A DNA stretch of 64,000 nucleotides from Streptomyces brasiliensis (GTDB taxonomy: Bacteria; Actinomycetota; Actinomycetes; Streptomycetales; Streptomycetaceae). Made by a program: the position numbers and the translations under genes. Location: NCBI RefSeq assembly GCF_014647875.1, contig NZ_BMQA01000001.1:496001-560000 (forward strand). The letters are read 5' to 3'. Below, piece by piece: positions 52,756-63,690 of the stretch. The notes under the pieces were generated by a model that saw only the letters and a list, made by a program, of their open reading frames with translations, was not told the DNA's origin and did not search any database. The first letter of the stretch is position 1. Each line of letters starts with the position of its first letter.

Positions 52756-53045
52756 GCGAGGAGGACCGGGTGAGCACCGAGGACGACACCCCGTCACAGT
52801 CCCCACCGACAGCGGACCAGGACCGGGCCGAGCAGCCGGAGGAAGAGCGTGCAGGGCGGCCACGCCCCCGCACCGTCCGGGACATCCTCCTCCACGGCGA
52901 GAAGCGCGGCGGCCAGGCGATGGCCGTCGGCGGACGGGTTCCGCGACCCGTGTCGGAGCGCCCGGCGGCGCCACCCGGACCCACCGTCCCGGACCAGCCG
53001 CCTTCGGCCGGCGAGGACGCGGCGTCCGACGGCCAGGGCGGCTGA
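52752..53045 (+). CDS. Small disordered hypothetical protein of the CHAT operon
   Basis: A 97-residue protein; ATG 52752 overlaps the CHAT stop (ATGA), so translation is coupled. The first half is acidic (SEEDRVSTEDDTPSQS), the middle basic with RTVRDILLHGEKRGGQAMAV, and the rest Pro/Ala-rich. It has no signal peptide or membrane segment and is likely unfolded except for a short helix in the middle. I do not recognise it. Being between a protease-like protein and a membrane protein, it might be a substrate, adaptor or regulator, but nothing in the sequence proves that. Confidence 0.65.
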   Translation: MSEEDRVSTEDDTPSQSPPTADQDRAEQPEEERAGRPRPRTVRDILLHGEKRGGQAMAVGGRVPRPVSERPAAPPGPTVPDQPPSAGEDAASDGQGG

Positions 53046-53053
53046 GCGCACCG

Positions 53054-53725
53054 GTGCCCAGCAGCTTTCTCGGCCTGTTCCTGTTCGTGGTCTGTCTCGT
53101 GCCGGGCTTCGTCTACGCGGCGGCACGAGACACCCGACTGCCCGAGCGGACCTCTTCCGCGTTCCGCGAGACCACCCGGGTGGTCCTGGCGAGCCTGGCC
53201 TTCGACGGCCTCGCGCTGGCCGTGTTCGCGCTGGTCCGCACCGCCGCCCCGGCGTCCACCCCGGACACGGGCGCGCTCGTCCGCGACGGCTGGGGCTATG
53301 TCCGGGTCCACTACGGGCCGCTCGCGCTCTGGTCGGCAGGGCTCCTGGTGCTGGCCGCCGCCGCGGCGCTCGGTGCCGCCCGGCTGCTGCCCCGCGGGCC
53401 CGGTCCGCTCGCCGTCGAGTCGTCGTGGTGGCTGCTGTTCCACAGCTATCCACGTGATGTCGGGGCGCGTTCGGTGTACGTGGGCTGCGAGCTGGAGGGC
53501 GGCGCCTACCTGGGCGGAATCCTGAAGAACTTCGCCCATCAGGCCGAGGAGACCGGCGACCGTGAACTCGTCCTCGTCGCACCCCTGGAGTACCGGCCGG
53601 GACCCGATGCACCGGCCCGGCCGCTTTCGGGACATCACGCGGTGTCGGTGAGCGCGCGGCACATCAGGTTCCTCACCACGACGTATCTCGACCACATTCC
53701 GCAGCAGAGGGAGGAGCCTTTGTGA
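53054..53725 (+). CDS. DUF6338 membrane protein
   Basis: A 223-residue protein from GTG 53054. Three hydrophobic helices lie at about 4-24 (FLGLFLFVVCLVPGFVYAA), 42-62 and 88-112, with the soluble remainder ending in DHIPQQREEPL. The opening SFLGLFLFVVCLVPGF and the FRETTRVVLASLAFD segment fit DUF6338, a small actinobacterial membrane family of unknown role. The soluble half has WWLLFHSYPRD and RSVYVGCELEGGAYLGG, which look like a beta-rich domain. It overlaps the next gene by 4 bp and is a good candidate for the membrane component of the CHAT cassette. Confidence 0.72.
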   Translation: MPSSFLGLFLFVVCLVPGFVYAAARDTRLPERTSSAFRETTRVVLASLAFDGLALAVFALVRTAAPASTPDTGALVRDGWGYVRVHYGPLALWSAGLLVLAAAAALGAARLLPRGPGPLAVESSWWLLFHSYPRDVGARSVYVGCELEGGAYLGGILKNFAHQAEETGDRELVLVAPLEYRPGPDAPARPLSGHHAVSVSARHIRFLTTTYLDHIPQQREEPL

Positions 53726-54270
53726 ACCAACCGCCGTACGACTTCGAGGTGCAGCTGCACCGCACCCACGGCCTGCGGCTGGATCCGGGACCGGTCGTCG
53801 GGCCGCACCCGGTCGATGCCGGGCTGACCGGACACGGTGTGGTCGTCGAGGTGCGGCCCACCGGCCCGTACGACGCCTCGATCACGGGCCTCGCCGTCGA
53901 GGTCACCGACCGGCTCCCGGCATCGCATCACAACGTGCACGCCGAGGAGTACATGGAGGCCTGGCGTCCGCAGCTGGAGGTGTACCTGGACCCGTCGCCG
54001 CCCGAGATCCGGCTGCTGCCCGGTGCCCCGCCGCTCGACAGCCGCGCGCCCATCAGGTCGCTGCGTCTCGCGGCACTCACCACGGACCTGCGGGTGACGC
54101 GCTGGCTGCTCCGCGTCGTCGTCACGTGCGCGGGTGAGCGCTACGAGCACTCCCACCCGATGTACACCACCGCCACGACGAACATGTGGGTGATGTCGTT
54201 CGGCGACTCCGGCTCGCGGCGCGCCCAGATGTCGCCCGCGGAACTGGCGCCCCAGCACTGGCATCCCTGA
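53722..54270 (+). CDS. Hypothetical protein, last gene of the CHAT operon
   Basis: A 182-residue protein; GTG 53722 overlaps the DUF6338 stop (GTGA). It starts with a beta-rich region (YDFEVQLHRTHGLRLDPGP, GVVVEVRPTGPYDASITGLAVEV) and a middle stretch HNVHAEEYMEAWRPQLEVYLD, ending with THAGE-like strands and WVMSFGDSG. I recognise no domain or catalytic motif. There is no signal peptide. It probably works with the DUF6338 protein because of the coupled start. Confidence 0.65.
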   Translation: MNQPPYDFEVQLHRTHGLRLDPGPVVGPHPVDAGLTGHGVVVEVRPTGPYDASITGLAVEVTDRLPASHHNVHAEEYMEAWRPQLEVYLDPSPPEIRLLPGAPPLDSRAPIRSLRLAALTTDLRVTRWLLRVVVTCAGERYEHSHPMYTTATTNMWVMSFGDSGSRRAQMSPAELAPQHWHP

Positions 54271-54341
54271 GCGCACCGGGCGCCGCGCATCTGGTGGTCC
54301 GCCGGTGTGCGGGGCGCGGCGGGGGCTCCTAGCGTGAGGGG

Positions 54342-55496
54342 ATGATCCGGTTCGAGCACGTCACGAAGCGTTATCCGGACGGTACGACCGCCGTTGACGG
54401 CCTCTCCTTCGAGGTGGCCGAGGGCGAACTCGTGACGCTCGTGGGCCCCTCCGGCTGCGGCAAGACGACGACCATGATGATGGTCAACCGGCTCATCGAC
54501 CCGACCTCCGGCCGGATCTTCGTGAACGGCGAGGACATCGCCACGGTCGACCCGGTGCGACTGCGCCGCCGTATCGGATACGTCATCCAGCAGGCCGGCC
54601 TCTTCCCGCACCGCACGGTGCTCGACAACACCGCGACCGTGCCGGCGCTCATCGGCTGGAAGAGGCCGAAGGCGCGGGCGCGCGCCGCCGAACTGCTCGA
54701 ACTGGTCGGCCTGGATCCGGCCACGTTCGGGCCGCGCTATCCGGACCAGCTCTCCGGCGGCCAGCGCCAGCGGGTCGGCGTGGCGCGGGCGCTCGCGGCC
54801 GACCCGCCGGTGCTGCTGATGGACGAGCCGTTCGGCGCGGTCGACCCGGTCGTGCGCGAGCAGTTGCAGGACGAGTTCCTGCGGATGCAGGCGGCGGTGC
54901 GCAAGACGGTGCTGCTGGTCACGCACGACATCGAGGAGGCCGTACGGCTCGGCGACCGCATCGCGGTGTACGGGAAGGGGCGCATCGAGCAGTTCGACAC
55001 GCCCGGGGCGGTACTGGGCACGCCCGCGACGCCGTACGTGGCCGGGTTCGTGGGCGCCGACCGGGGTCTGAAGCGGCTGTCGGTGACCGCGATCGAGCCG
55101 GACGACCTGGAGCAGCCACCGGTGGCCCGCCCGGACGAGAGTGCCGAGCTGGCCCGGGAGCGGATGCGGGCCGACGGTGCCCGGTGGGCGGTCGTCCTGG
55201 ACGAGGACGGCGATCTGCACGGCTGGGTCGGCGTCGACGACCTCGCGGCGGGCGGCACGATCGGCGACCTGGCGCGGCGGATGACGGCGTGGGTGCCGGT
55301 GGGCGCGCCGCTGAAGCAGGCGTTCGGGGTGATGCTGCAGTACGACGCCGGGTGGGTCGCGGTCCTGGACGGCGCGCGCTTCCTCGGTGTGCTGACTCCG
55401 GCCAAGCTGCACGAGGCGCTGCGCCGCTCGGTGGACGCGGACGCGCGGGGCGTGGCGCGCGGTCAGGTACCGTTCGACTCGGTGTCCCACGCCTGA
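54342..55496 (+). CDS. Compatible-solute ABC transporter ATPase with tandem CBS domains (OpuCA/OsmV-like)
   Basis: A 384-residue protein starting at ATG 54342. Walker A GPSGCGKTT, signature LSGGQRQRVGVARAL, Walker B VLLMDEPFGAVDP and the switch His in LLVTHDIEEA are intact. The C-terminal 120 residues form a CBS pair (WAVVLDEDGDLHGWVGVDDL, GWVAVLDGARFLGVLTPAKL), typical of glycine betaine/choline importers where they sense ionic strength. It is convergent with the other three genes of the system, which lie just to the right on the opposite strand. TAGCGT at 54331-54336 may be the -10 of a nearly leaderless transcript. Confidence 0.92.
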   Translation: MIRFEHVTKRYPDGTTAVDGLSFEVAEGELVTLVGPSGCGKTTTMMMVNRLIDPTSGRIFVNGEDIATVDPVRLRRRIGYVIQQAGLFPHRTVLDNTATVPALIGWKRPKARARAAELLELVGLDPATFGPRYPDQLSGGQRQRVGVARALAADPPVLLMDEPFGAVDPVVREQLQDEFLRMQAAVRKTVLLVTHDIEEAVRLGDRIAVYGKGRIEQFDTPGAVLGTPATPYVAGFVGADRGLKRLSVTAIEPDDLEQPPVARPDESAELARERMRADGARWAVVLDEDGDLHGWVGVDDLAAGGTIGDLARRMTAWVPVGAPLKQAFGVMLQYDAGWVAVLDGARFLGVLTPAKLHEALRRSVDADARGVARGQVPFDSVSHA

Positions 55497-55504
55497 GCCG
55501 GCCG

Positions 55505-56443
55505 TCACTTGATCAGGCCCTTGTCCTCCAGACAGGTGCGCGCCACGTCCTGCGGCAGTCGCCGCCAGCCGTCCACCTGCTGGTTCATGGAGGCCAGGTC
55601 GGCGGTGGTGAGGACGTCGTTGAGCCTGCCGAGCGCCTTGGTGACGCGCTCGCCGCCCGCGCGGGAGCGGTTGACGACGGGGACGATGTAGTCGGCGTTC
55701 TGCAGATGCCTGTCGTCGGCGAGGAGGACCAGGCCGAACGTGTCGAGGGTGGCATCCGTCGTCGTGGTGAGGACCATCTGGTCCTCACCGCTCTGCACGG
55801 CCCGCTTCGCCTGGGTGGTGCCCACACCCTTGGGGTCGACGCCCGTGATGTCGATGCCGTAGGTCTTCTTCAGCCCCGGCTCGCAGTACGGCCGTTGCAC
55901 GCACTCGTCGCCCGCCGCGAGCCGTACCTTCAGTCCCGAGGCGCCGAGGTCGCTGAGGGTCTTGAGGTGGTGGGCGTCGGCGTAGGCCCGGGTCACCGCG
56001 AAGGCGTTCTGGTCGACGGCCCTGCCGGGGTCCAGGACCGTGAGACCGCGGGGCGTGGCGAGCCTGCGCAGGGCCGTCATCGTGGCGCCGAGGTCGGGCG
56101 AGCCGGCCGGTGGCGCGTCGGGCCCGTTGGTCTTGGCGCCCAGCCAGTCGGCGAAGGTGGCGGCGTACTCGGGCACGACGTCGATCTGGCCGGATTCCAG
56201 GGCGGGTTCGTACAGTTCGCGGTTGGCCACGGTCAGGATCGAGGTCTTGTAGCCCGCCTGGTCCAGGAGCAGCGCGTACATCCGGGCGAGGAGGTCGCTC
56301 TCGGTGAATCCGGCGGAGCCGATGGTCAGACGGTGGCTGTCGCCGGGCGGTGCGGTGACCTCGCCGCGGTCCTCCAGGGAGGGGCCGGTGGTACAGCCGG
56401 CGAGGGCGAACACGGCCGCCAGCAGCGCCGTACGGCATCTCAT
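55505..56443 (-). CDS. Compatible-solute ABC transporter binding lipoprotein (OpuCC/OsmX-like)
   Basis: A 312-residue lipoprotein with a lipobox LAGC (Cys17). The OpuAC-type binding fold follows: LTIGSAGFTESDLLARMYALLL, ILTVANRELYEPALESGQIDVVPEYAATFADWL and late ALGRLNDVLTTADLASMNQQVDG. It is the third gene of a leftward run after two permeases; its ATG 56443 overlaps the preceding stop by 4 bp. It captures a quaternary ammonium solute such as glycine betaine, carnitine or choline. Confidence 0.92.
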   Translation of the reverse strand: MRCRTALLAAVFALAGCTTGPSLEDRGEVTAPPGDSHRLTIGSAGFTESDLLARMYALLLDQAGYKTSILTVANRELYEPALESGQIDVVPEYAATFADWLGAKTNGPDAPPAGSPDLGATMTALRRLATPRGLTVLDPGRAVDQNAFAVTRAYADAHHLKTLSDLGASGLKVRLAAGDECVQRPYCEPGLKKTYGIDITGVDPKGVGTTQAKRAVQSGEDQMVLTTTTDATLDTFGLVLLADDRHLQNADYIVPVVNRSRAGGERVTKALGRLNDVLTTADLASMNQQVDGWRRLPQDVARTCLEDKGLIK

Positions 56444-57111
56444 CGCGTCCCCCTCGCCCAGCGCGGCGCGAGCCGTTCGGCGATCTCGAAGATCCCCTCG
56501 ACGATCAGCGCGAACACGGCGACGAGGACCGCGCCTGCCACCACCTGAGGTGTGCTGGCCAGGTTGAAACCCGCCGTGATGATGCGGCCGAGCCCTCCGC
56601 CGCCCGCCAGCGCGGCGATGGTGGCGGTCGCGACGAGCTGGACGGCGGCGATCCGCACCCCGGTCATGACCATGGGGAGTGCGAGGGGCAGTTCGACCCG
56701 GAACAGCGTCTGCCGACCGGTCATCCCCATCCCGCGGGCCGCCCGCACCACGTCGCGGTCGGCCTCGCGCATGCCGACGTACGCGTTGGTGAGCAGCGGT
56801 GGCACGGCGAACAGCACCAGCGCCACGACCGTGGGGCCCTCGCCCCAGGTGCCGATCGGGGTGAGGAGCAGCAGTACCAGGAGGGCGAAGGTGGGCACCG
56901 CCCGGCCGACGTTGGAGATGTTGACGGCCAGCGCGCCGCCCTTGCCGAGGTGGCCGAGGACCAGGGCGACGGGCAGGGCGATGACGCAGCTGATGACCAG
57001 GCAGACGACGGTCAGCACGAGGTGCTGCAGCAGCCGGTGCCGGATGCCGTCGTCCCCGGCCCAGTGGGCGGGATCGGTGAGCCACTGCCAGGCGCCGGCG
57101 AGGGTGCTCAC
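56440..57111 (-). CDS. Compatible-solute ABC transporter permease (second)
   Basis: A 223-residue permease; GTG 57111 was chosen because it overlaps the upstream stop (GTGA). It has six hydrophobic helices and the EAA motif region READRDVVRAARGMGMTG. GLGRIITAGFNLAS precedes the last helix, as in OpuCB/OpuCD. It forms the pore with the next permease of the operon. Confidence 0.92.
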   Translation of the reverse strand: MSTLAGAWQWLTDPAHWAGDDGIRHRLLQHLVLTVVCLVISCVIALPVALVLGHLGKGGALAVNISNVGRAVPTFALLVLLLLTPIGTWGEGPTVVALVLFAVPPLLTNAYVGMREADRDVVRAARGMGMTGRQTLFRVELPLALPMVMTGVRIAAVQLVATATIAALAGGGGLGRIITAGFNLASTPQVVAGAVLVAVFALIVEGIFEIAERLAPRWARGTR

Positions 57112-57788
57112 GCGCGGGCCGCTCTCGTCCAGGGGGTGATCAGCCACTGCACGCCGAGCAGGACAAGGTCGGCGGCGACCGCGATCACCACGCACAGGAC
57201 CGACGCGGTGAGGACCTGGGCCTTGAAGTAGGTGTTCATGCCCGCGTAGATGAGGTTGCCGAGCCCGCCGAAGCCGACGATCGCGCCGACCGTCACCAGG
57301 GAGACCGCCGAGACGGTGGCGATGCGCAGCCCGGCCATCGCGGCGGGCAGGGCGAGGGGGAGTTCGACGGTGAGCAGGAGGCGGATCGGGCCGTAGCCCA
57401 TGCCGCGCGCGGCCTGCCTGGTCTCCTCGGGGACCGCGCTCAGGCCCGCGAGGATGTTCCGCACGAGCAGGGTGAGCGAGTACAGCACCAGCCCGGCGAC
57501 CACCGGCGTGGCCGAGAGGCCGTACACCGGCAGGAGCAGGGAGAACATCGCCAGGGACGGAATGGTGTAGAGGATCGTCGTGACGCCGAGGACGGGTCCG
57601 GCGGCCCAGCCCCAGCGGCGGGCCAGCACCGCGAGCGGGACCGCGAGGGTGAGGCCGATCAGCACCGAGACCGTCGTCAGCTGGAGGTGCTGCAGGACCG
57701 CGTCGAGCAGGATCCGGCGGCGGGTGCTCAGATACTCACCGCAGATCCACTCGTTGCGGGCGAGGCAGTCGTCCGGCGGCGCGGTCAC
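57108..57788 (-). CDS. Compatible-solute ABC transporter permease (first)
   Basis: A 226-residue permease starting at GTG 57788, first gene of the leftward operon. It has six helices and the EAA region SAVPEETRQAARGMGYGPIRLLL, with GFGGLGNLIYAGMNTYF before the last helix. Its N-terminus has an unusual CLARNEWICGEYL segment with two cysteines. Overlap with the next permease by 4 bp supports coupled translation. Divergent from a MacB/FtsX-type ABC pair. Confidence 0.9.
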   Translation of the reverse strand: MTAPPDDCLARNEWICGEYLSTRRRILLDAVLQHLQLTTVSVLIGLTLAVPLAVLARRWGWAAGPVLGVTTILYTIPSLAMFSLLLPVYGLSATPVVAGLVLYSLTLLVRNILAGLSAVPEETRQAARGMGYGPIRLLLTVELPLALPAAMAGLRIATVSAVSLVTVGAIVGFGGLGNLIYAGMNTYFKAQVLTASVLCVVIAVAADLVLLGVQWLITPWTRAARA

Positions 57789-57956
57789 GGGTCCATTGCA
57801 CCGGGCGGTCGAGCGGGCCGCCTCGTTGTGGTGGCCCGTCCGGGGTGTAGCTGACCCCACCCTCCGATACGGGTTCTGCGCCCAATGTGCCGGACGCCAC
57901 CGGTCCGTAGCTTCGTCGGTGGGGCACAGGGGGTGCCCGGACGGAGGGTGACGACG

Positions 57957-58742
57957 ATGTTTCGGACAGGTTCGCGGGGTACGCACGACACGGGACCCGC
58001 CGCCGAGGCGCTGCGTCTGGTGAAGGTCACCAAGACCTACGGCGGTGGCGACAGCGAGGTGACCGCGCTGGACGGGATCACGCTCAGCCTGTCGCGCGGT
58101 TCGTTCACCGCGGTGATGGGGCCGTCGGGTTCGGGCAAGTCGACGCTGCTGCAGTGCGCGGCCGGCCTCGACCGGCCCGACAGCGGGATCGTGGTGGTCG
58201 ACGGCGCGGAGATGACGGGGTCCGGCGAGGCCGAGCTGACGCGGTTCCGGCGCAGCCGGGTGGGGTTCGTCTTCCAGCAGTACAACCTGCTCGACACGCT
58301 GACGGTCGTGCAGAACACGGTGCTGCCGCTGAAGCTGGCGGGCCGGCGCGTCGACCGGCGGCGGGCCCGCGAGATCCTGACGGCGGTCGGCCTCGGCGAC
58401 CGGCTGGGCCACCGGCCCGACCAGCTGTCCGGCGGTCAGCGGCAGCGGGTGGCGATCGCCCGCGCACTGGTCACCGAACCGCGGGTGATCTTCGCGGACG
58501 AGCCGACCGGCGCGCTGGACTCACGCAGCGCCCGGGAGGTGCTGCGGCTGCTCCAGGAGGCGGTGCGGGTGCACGGCCGGACCGTGGTGATGGTCACGCA
58601 CGACCCGGTCGCCGCCTCGTACGCCGACTCGGTGCTGTTCCTGGCCGACGGCCGCCTGGCCGGACATCTGCATGCGCCGACCGCCGACGCGGTCGCCGAG
58701 CGGCTGGCCCACCTGGGCGACGACGTGCCGGCGGGGGTGTGA
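57957..58742 (+). CDS. ABC transporter ATPase (MacB/LolD type)
   Basis: A 261-residue protein starting at ATG 57957 behind GGAGGG. It carries Walker A GPSGSGKST, Q-loop FVFQQYNLLDTLTVVQN, signature LSGGQRQRVAIARALV and VIFADEPTGALDSR, VMVTHDP, typical of the MacB/LolD ATPase group that couples to FtsX-like permeases. It precedes such a permease by 3 bp. These pairs export peptides or lipoproteins or work in signalling; the exact role is unknown. TAGCTT at 57908-57913 may be its -10. Confidence 0.92.
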   Translation: MFRTGSRGTHDTGPAAEALRLVKVTKTYGGGDSEVTALDGITLSLSRGSFTAVMGPSGSGKSTLLQCAAGLDRPDSGIVVVDGAEMTGSGEAELTRFRRSRVGFVFQQYNLLDTLTVVQNTVLPLKLAGRRVDRRRAREILTAVGLGDRLGHRPDQLSGGQRQRVAIARALVTEPRVIFADEPTGALDSRSAREVLRLLQEAVRVHGRTVVMVTHDPVAASYADSVLFLADGRLAGHLHAPTADAVAERLAHLGDDVPAGV

Positions 58743-58745
58743 CCG

Positions 58746-60056
58746 ATGCTCGTACTGGCCCTGCGGTCCGTCCGGCAACGGCCCGGACGCCTCCTCGCGA
58801 CGCTGCTGTCCGCCTTCCTGGGCGCGGCGATCATCATGACGTTCAACTCGCTGCACGACACGGCCGGACAGCCGGGTGTCGACTCGGTGAGCGCCGAGAC
58901 GCTGACCACGTCGGCGAGCGTCGTCGGCGGGTACGGCACCCTCCTCGTCTTCTTCGCCGTCGCCTCCACGCTGACGGTCAACGTCCGTCAGCGCTCGGCC
59001 GAACTGGAGCTGCTGCGCTGCTCGGGGGCGACTCCGGCGCAGATCAAGCGGATGGTGGTGGGCGAGGCGGTGGTCGTGGCCCTGGCCGGCGCGGCCCTGG
59101 CGATCGGTCCTGCGATGCTCGGCGGACACGCGCTGCTCGGCGTGTTCCAGGACAGCGGCCAGGTCGCCGACTCGGTGGACTACGCGTTCGGTCCCGTCGC
59201 ACTCGTCTCCGGCGTCGACATCACGCTGGTCGCGGCGGCGGGCGCGGCGTTCCTCGCGGTACGGCGGGCGACGCGTCCGGCGGTGCGGCGGGGCCGGGCG
59301 CGGACGTTCCTGGCGTACGGCGCGCTGGTCGCCGGTGCCGTGTCGGTGACGACGACGTTCGCGTTCTCGGCGACGGACGCGGCGCTGATGGCGGCGCCCG
59401 CGTACGGGGCGATCCTGCTGTCGGTAGGCCTCGCGATGCTCGCGCCCCGGCTGCTGAACGGTCTGCTGGCCGGGCTGTCCCTGACCGGGGCGAGCGGCTG
59501 GCTCGCGGTGCGCACGCTGCGCCGGCGGGTCGAGCACGTCTCCGGGATCCTGATGTCGCTCGTCCTGTTCACGGCCGTGAGCACGGCGACGCTGACCATG
59601 CAGTCGGTGGAGTCCGACGCGGTCGCGGCCTCGGGACTGCGGAAGTCCGTCGACGCCAAGAACCTCGAGACGCTCAACCTCACGGTCGTGGGCATCATCG
59701 CGGTGTTCGTCTGCGTGATGCTTGTCAACTCGCTGTACGCGGCGACGACCTACCGGGGCGGGGAGTTCGGCCGGCAGCGGCTGGCGGGCGCGACGCCGGG
59801 GCAGGTGCTGGGCACGGTGGGCGTGGAGACGGCCGTGCTGACGGCGGTCGGTGTGCTGCTGGGCTCGGTGGCGGCGCTGGCCGGGATCGTCCCGTTCACC
59901 ATGGTCCGCACGGACGGCGTACTGCCGGGCCAGGCCCCCGGGATCTGGCTCGCGGTGTCGTCGGTCGCCGCGGCGGTGACGCTGGGGACGAGCCTGGGTA
60001 CGGCCCGGCGGGCGCTGCGGACTCCGGCGGTCGCGGCGGTGGCCACGGTGGCGTGA
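58746..60056 (+). CDS. FtsX-like permease of the MacB/LolD-type ABC pair
   Basis: A 436-residue protein with two copies of an FtsX-like unit: an N-terminal helix followed by extracellular loop and three helices (FAVASTLTVNVRQRSAELELLRCSGATPAQIKRMVVGEAV), repeated with GIIAVFVCVMLVNSLYAATTYRGGEFGRQRLAGATPGQVL. It forms the membrane part of the ABC pair with the preceding ATPase. ATG 58746 lies 3 bp after its stop. A strong hairpin terminator follows 24 bp after the end. Confidence 0.9.
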   Translation: MLVLALRSVRQRPGRLLATLLSAFLGAAIIMTFNSLHDTAGQPGVDSVSAETLTTSASVVGGYGTLLVFFAVASTLTVNVRQRSAELELLRCSGATPAQIKRMVVGEAVVVALAGAALAIGPAMLGGHALLGVFQDSGQVADSVDYAFGPVALVSGVDITLVAAAGAAFLAVRRATRPAVRRGRARTFLAYGALVAGAVSVTTTFAFSATDAALMAAPAYGAILLSVGLAMLAPRLLNGLLAGLSLTGASGWLAVRTLRRRVEHVSGILMSLVLFTAVSTATLTMQSVESDAVAASGLRKSVDAKNLETLNLTVVGIIAVFVCVMLVNSLYAATTYRGGEFGRQRLAGATPGQVLGTVGVETAVLTAVGVLLGSVAALAGIVPFTMVRTDGVLPGQAPGIWLAVSSVAAAVTLGTSLGTARRALRTPAVAAVATVA

Positions 60057-60079
60057 CCTGGTGGGACATGCCGGAGAGG

Positions 60080-60113
60080 GGAAGGGGCGGCCGCTTCGGC
60101 GACCGCCCCTTCC
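60080..60113 (+). terminator. Hairpin terminator after the ABC pair
   Basis: An 11-bp perfect stem, GGAAGGGGCGG (60080-60090) and CCGCCCCTTCC (60103-60113), around a 12-base loop, 24 bp after the FtsX stop. It separates the ABC pair from catR. Confidence 0.85.
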
Positions 60114-60197
60114 GACGTGTGTGCCACCGTCGCGACATAAAAATTGAACCTCTCGTTTTCTTGTAGCGTTCGTGTTTGTGCGAGTAGGTTCTGCCGC
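60114..60197 (+). promoter_or_regulatory. AT-rich catR promoter region
   Basis: A short AT-rich block (60137-60172) with TTGAAC at 60144-60149 stands out before catR. Fur-family regulators of this type bind their own promoter; no exact CatR box can be drawn by eye and no clear -10 at correct spacing is seen. Confidence 0.4.
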
Positions 60198-60635
60198 GTG
60201 ACCTCGTCCCAGACTCCGACCACCGCCGCTGAGCTGCGCGGTGCCGGCCTGCGGGTGACGGCCGCCCGTGTCGCGCTGCTCGAGACCGTCCGGGGTGGCG
60301 ACCACCTCGGGGTCGAGGCGATCGCAACGCGTGTGCGCGACCGCGTGGGTCATATCTCCCTCCAGGCCGTGTACGAGGCCCTCCACGCGCTCACCGCGGC
60401 CGGGCTCATACGCCGCATCGAACCGGCCGGCAGTCCGGCCCGGTTCGAGGGGCGCATCGGGGACAACCACCACCACGTCGTGTGCCGCTCCTGCGGCGCC
60501 GTCGCCGACGTCGACTGCGCCACGGGTGGGGCCCCCTGTCTGACCGCCTCCGAGGACCACGGCTTCGCCATCGACGAGGCCGAGGTCATCTACTGGGGAC
60601 TGTGTCCAGAATGTTCCACCGCGCGTAGTTCTTGA
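60198..60635 (+). CDS. catR: Fur-family peroxide-sensing repressor CatR
   Basis: A 145-residue Fur-family protein starting at GTG 60198. The DNA-binding helix region HISLQAVYEALHALTAAGLI and the metal site GDNHHHVVC-x2-C (His91-93, Cys96, Cys99) with CPEC (Cys136, Cys139) are present. It sits 33 bp before katG and is the streptomycete CatR/FurA type that represses the catalase gene until peroxide oxidises it. It probably also represses itself. Confidence 0.93.
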   Translation: MTSSQTPTTAAELRGAGLRVTAARVALLETVRGGDHLGVEAIATRVRDRVGHISLQAVYEALHALTAAGLIRRIEPAGSPARFEGRIGDNHHHVVCRSCGAVADVDCATGGAPCLTASEDHGFAIDEAEVIYWGLCPECSTARSS

Positions 60636-62876
<2,241 letters not shown>

Positions 62877-62887
62877 CGCTCACCGCA

Positions 62888-62921
62888 CGGCGCCCCCGGA
62901 CCACGCGGTCCGGGGGCGCCG
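62888..62921 (+). terminator. Hairpin terminator after katG
   Basis: A 15-bp perfect GC-rich stem (left arm 62888-62902, right arm 62907-62921) around ACGC, 11 bp after the katG stop. It should end the catR-katG transcript. Confidence 0.85.
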
Positions 62922-62958
62922 CTCCATGTCCGCCCCTTTTGCCCACAGGCCGGTCACT

Positions 62959-63517
62959 TCACCCCCCGCCGCGTCCAGCAGCGCCCCCCGCCGTCGCCCT
63001 CGTCAGCCCGTCGTCCAGCCGTTCCGCCCCGGACCCGGCGCGGGCGCTCGCGCCGTCGTAGACCAGCATCAGCCGGCGGGCCGGCAGATCCGGGTCCGCG
63101 GCGCCGCCCCGCTCCGCCTGGGTGCGGAACGTCGACTCCATGCGCTGCTTCACCGTACGGGCGACCGCGCTCGCCGGATGGTCGAGGTCCTTCAGCTCGA
63201 CGAGCACGGCCAGATACGGGCAGCCCCGGTACGAAGGCGCCTGCGAGACCTGCTCGAGCCGCTCGAAGACGTGCGTGATCCGTTCGCGCGGCGTCATACC
63301 CTCCGGATCGGCCGGCGCGAACTCGGCCTCGATCGACGGCCGTTGCTTCTCCGGACTCGCGGCCGGCACCTCGCCCTTGCTCTCGAAGAGCCGGTACGTC
63401 GACGCTTCGGCACACCCGCCGTACGGCACAGCGCCCCGACGCCGATCGAGACGCCGTCGCGGTAGAACAGCTCAGCGGCGGCGTCGAGCAGCCGGTCCGG
63501 GGGGACGCCTTGTCCAT
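62959..63517 (-). pseudogene. TetR-family regulator, multiply frameshifted
   Basis: Pieces of one TetR repressor lie in different frames on the minus strand. ATG 63517 opens the frame, which shifts at a C6 run near 63499-63504 to a frame encoding DRLLDAAAELFYRDGVSIGVGALCRTAGVPKR, then shifts near 63415 to the frame giving STYRLFESKGEVPAASPEK and VELKDLDHPASAVARTVKQRME. A third shift probably affects the C-terminus near 62975. The protein cannot be made in full, so it is a pseudogene, formerly perhaps a regulator of a neighbouring gene. Confidence 0.8.
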
Positions 63518-63690
63518 GGGGGCCATACCGCCGAGGGCACCGTCCGACGGGCGAGGGAAAACCGATCGGTCTACGCCCCGTACTCCGCGGACACGCACAG
63601 TCGCGCTCCCAGGAACCCGCGTGACAGCGGCGCTGAACAAGCGCTTAGATAGGACCGGACGCCGATCCCCGACCCCGCCGGAGGCCCCCG

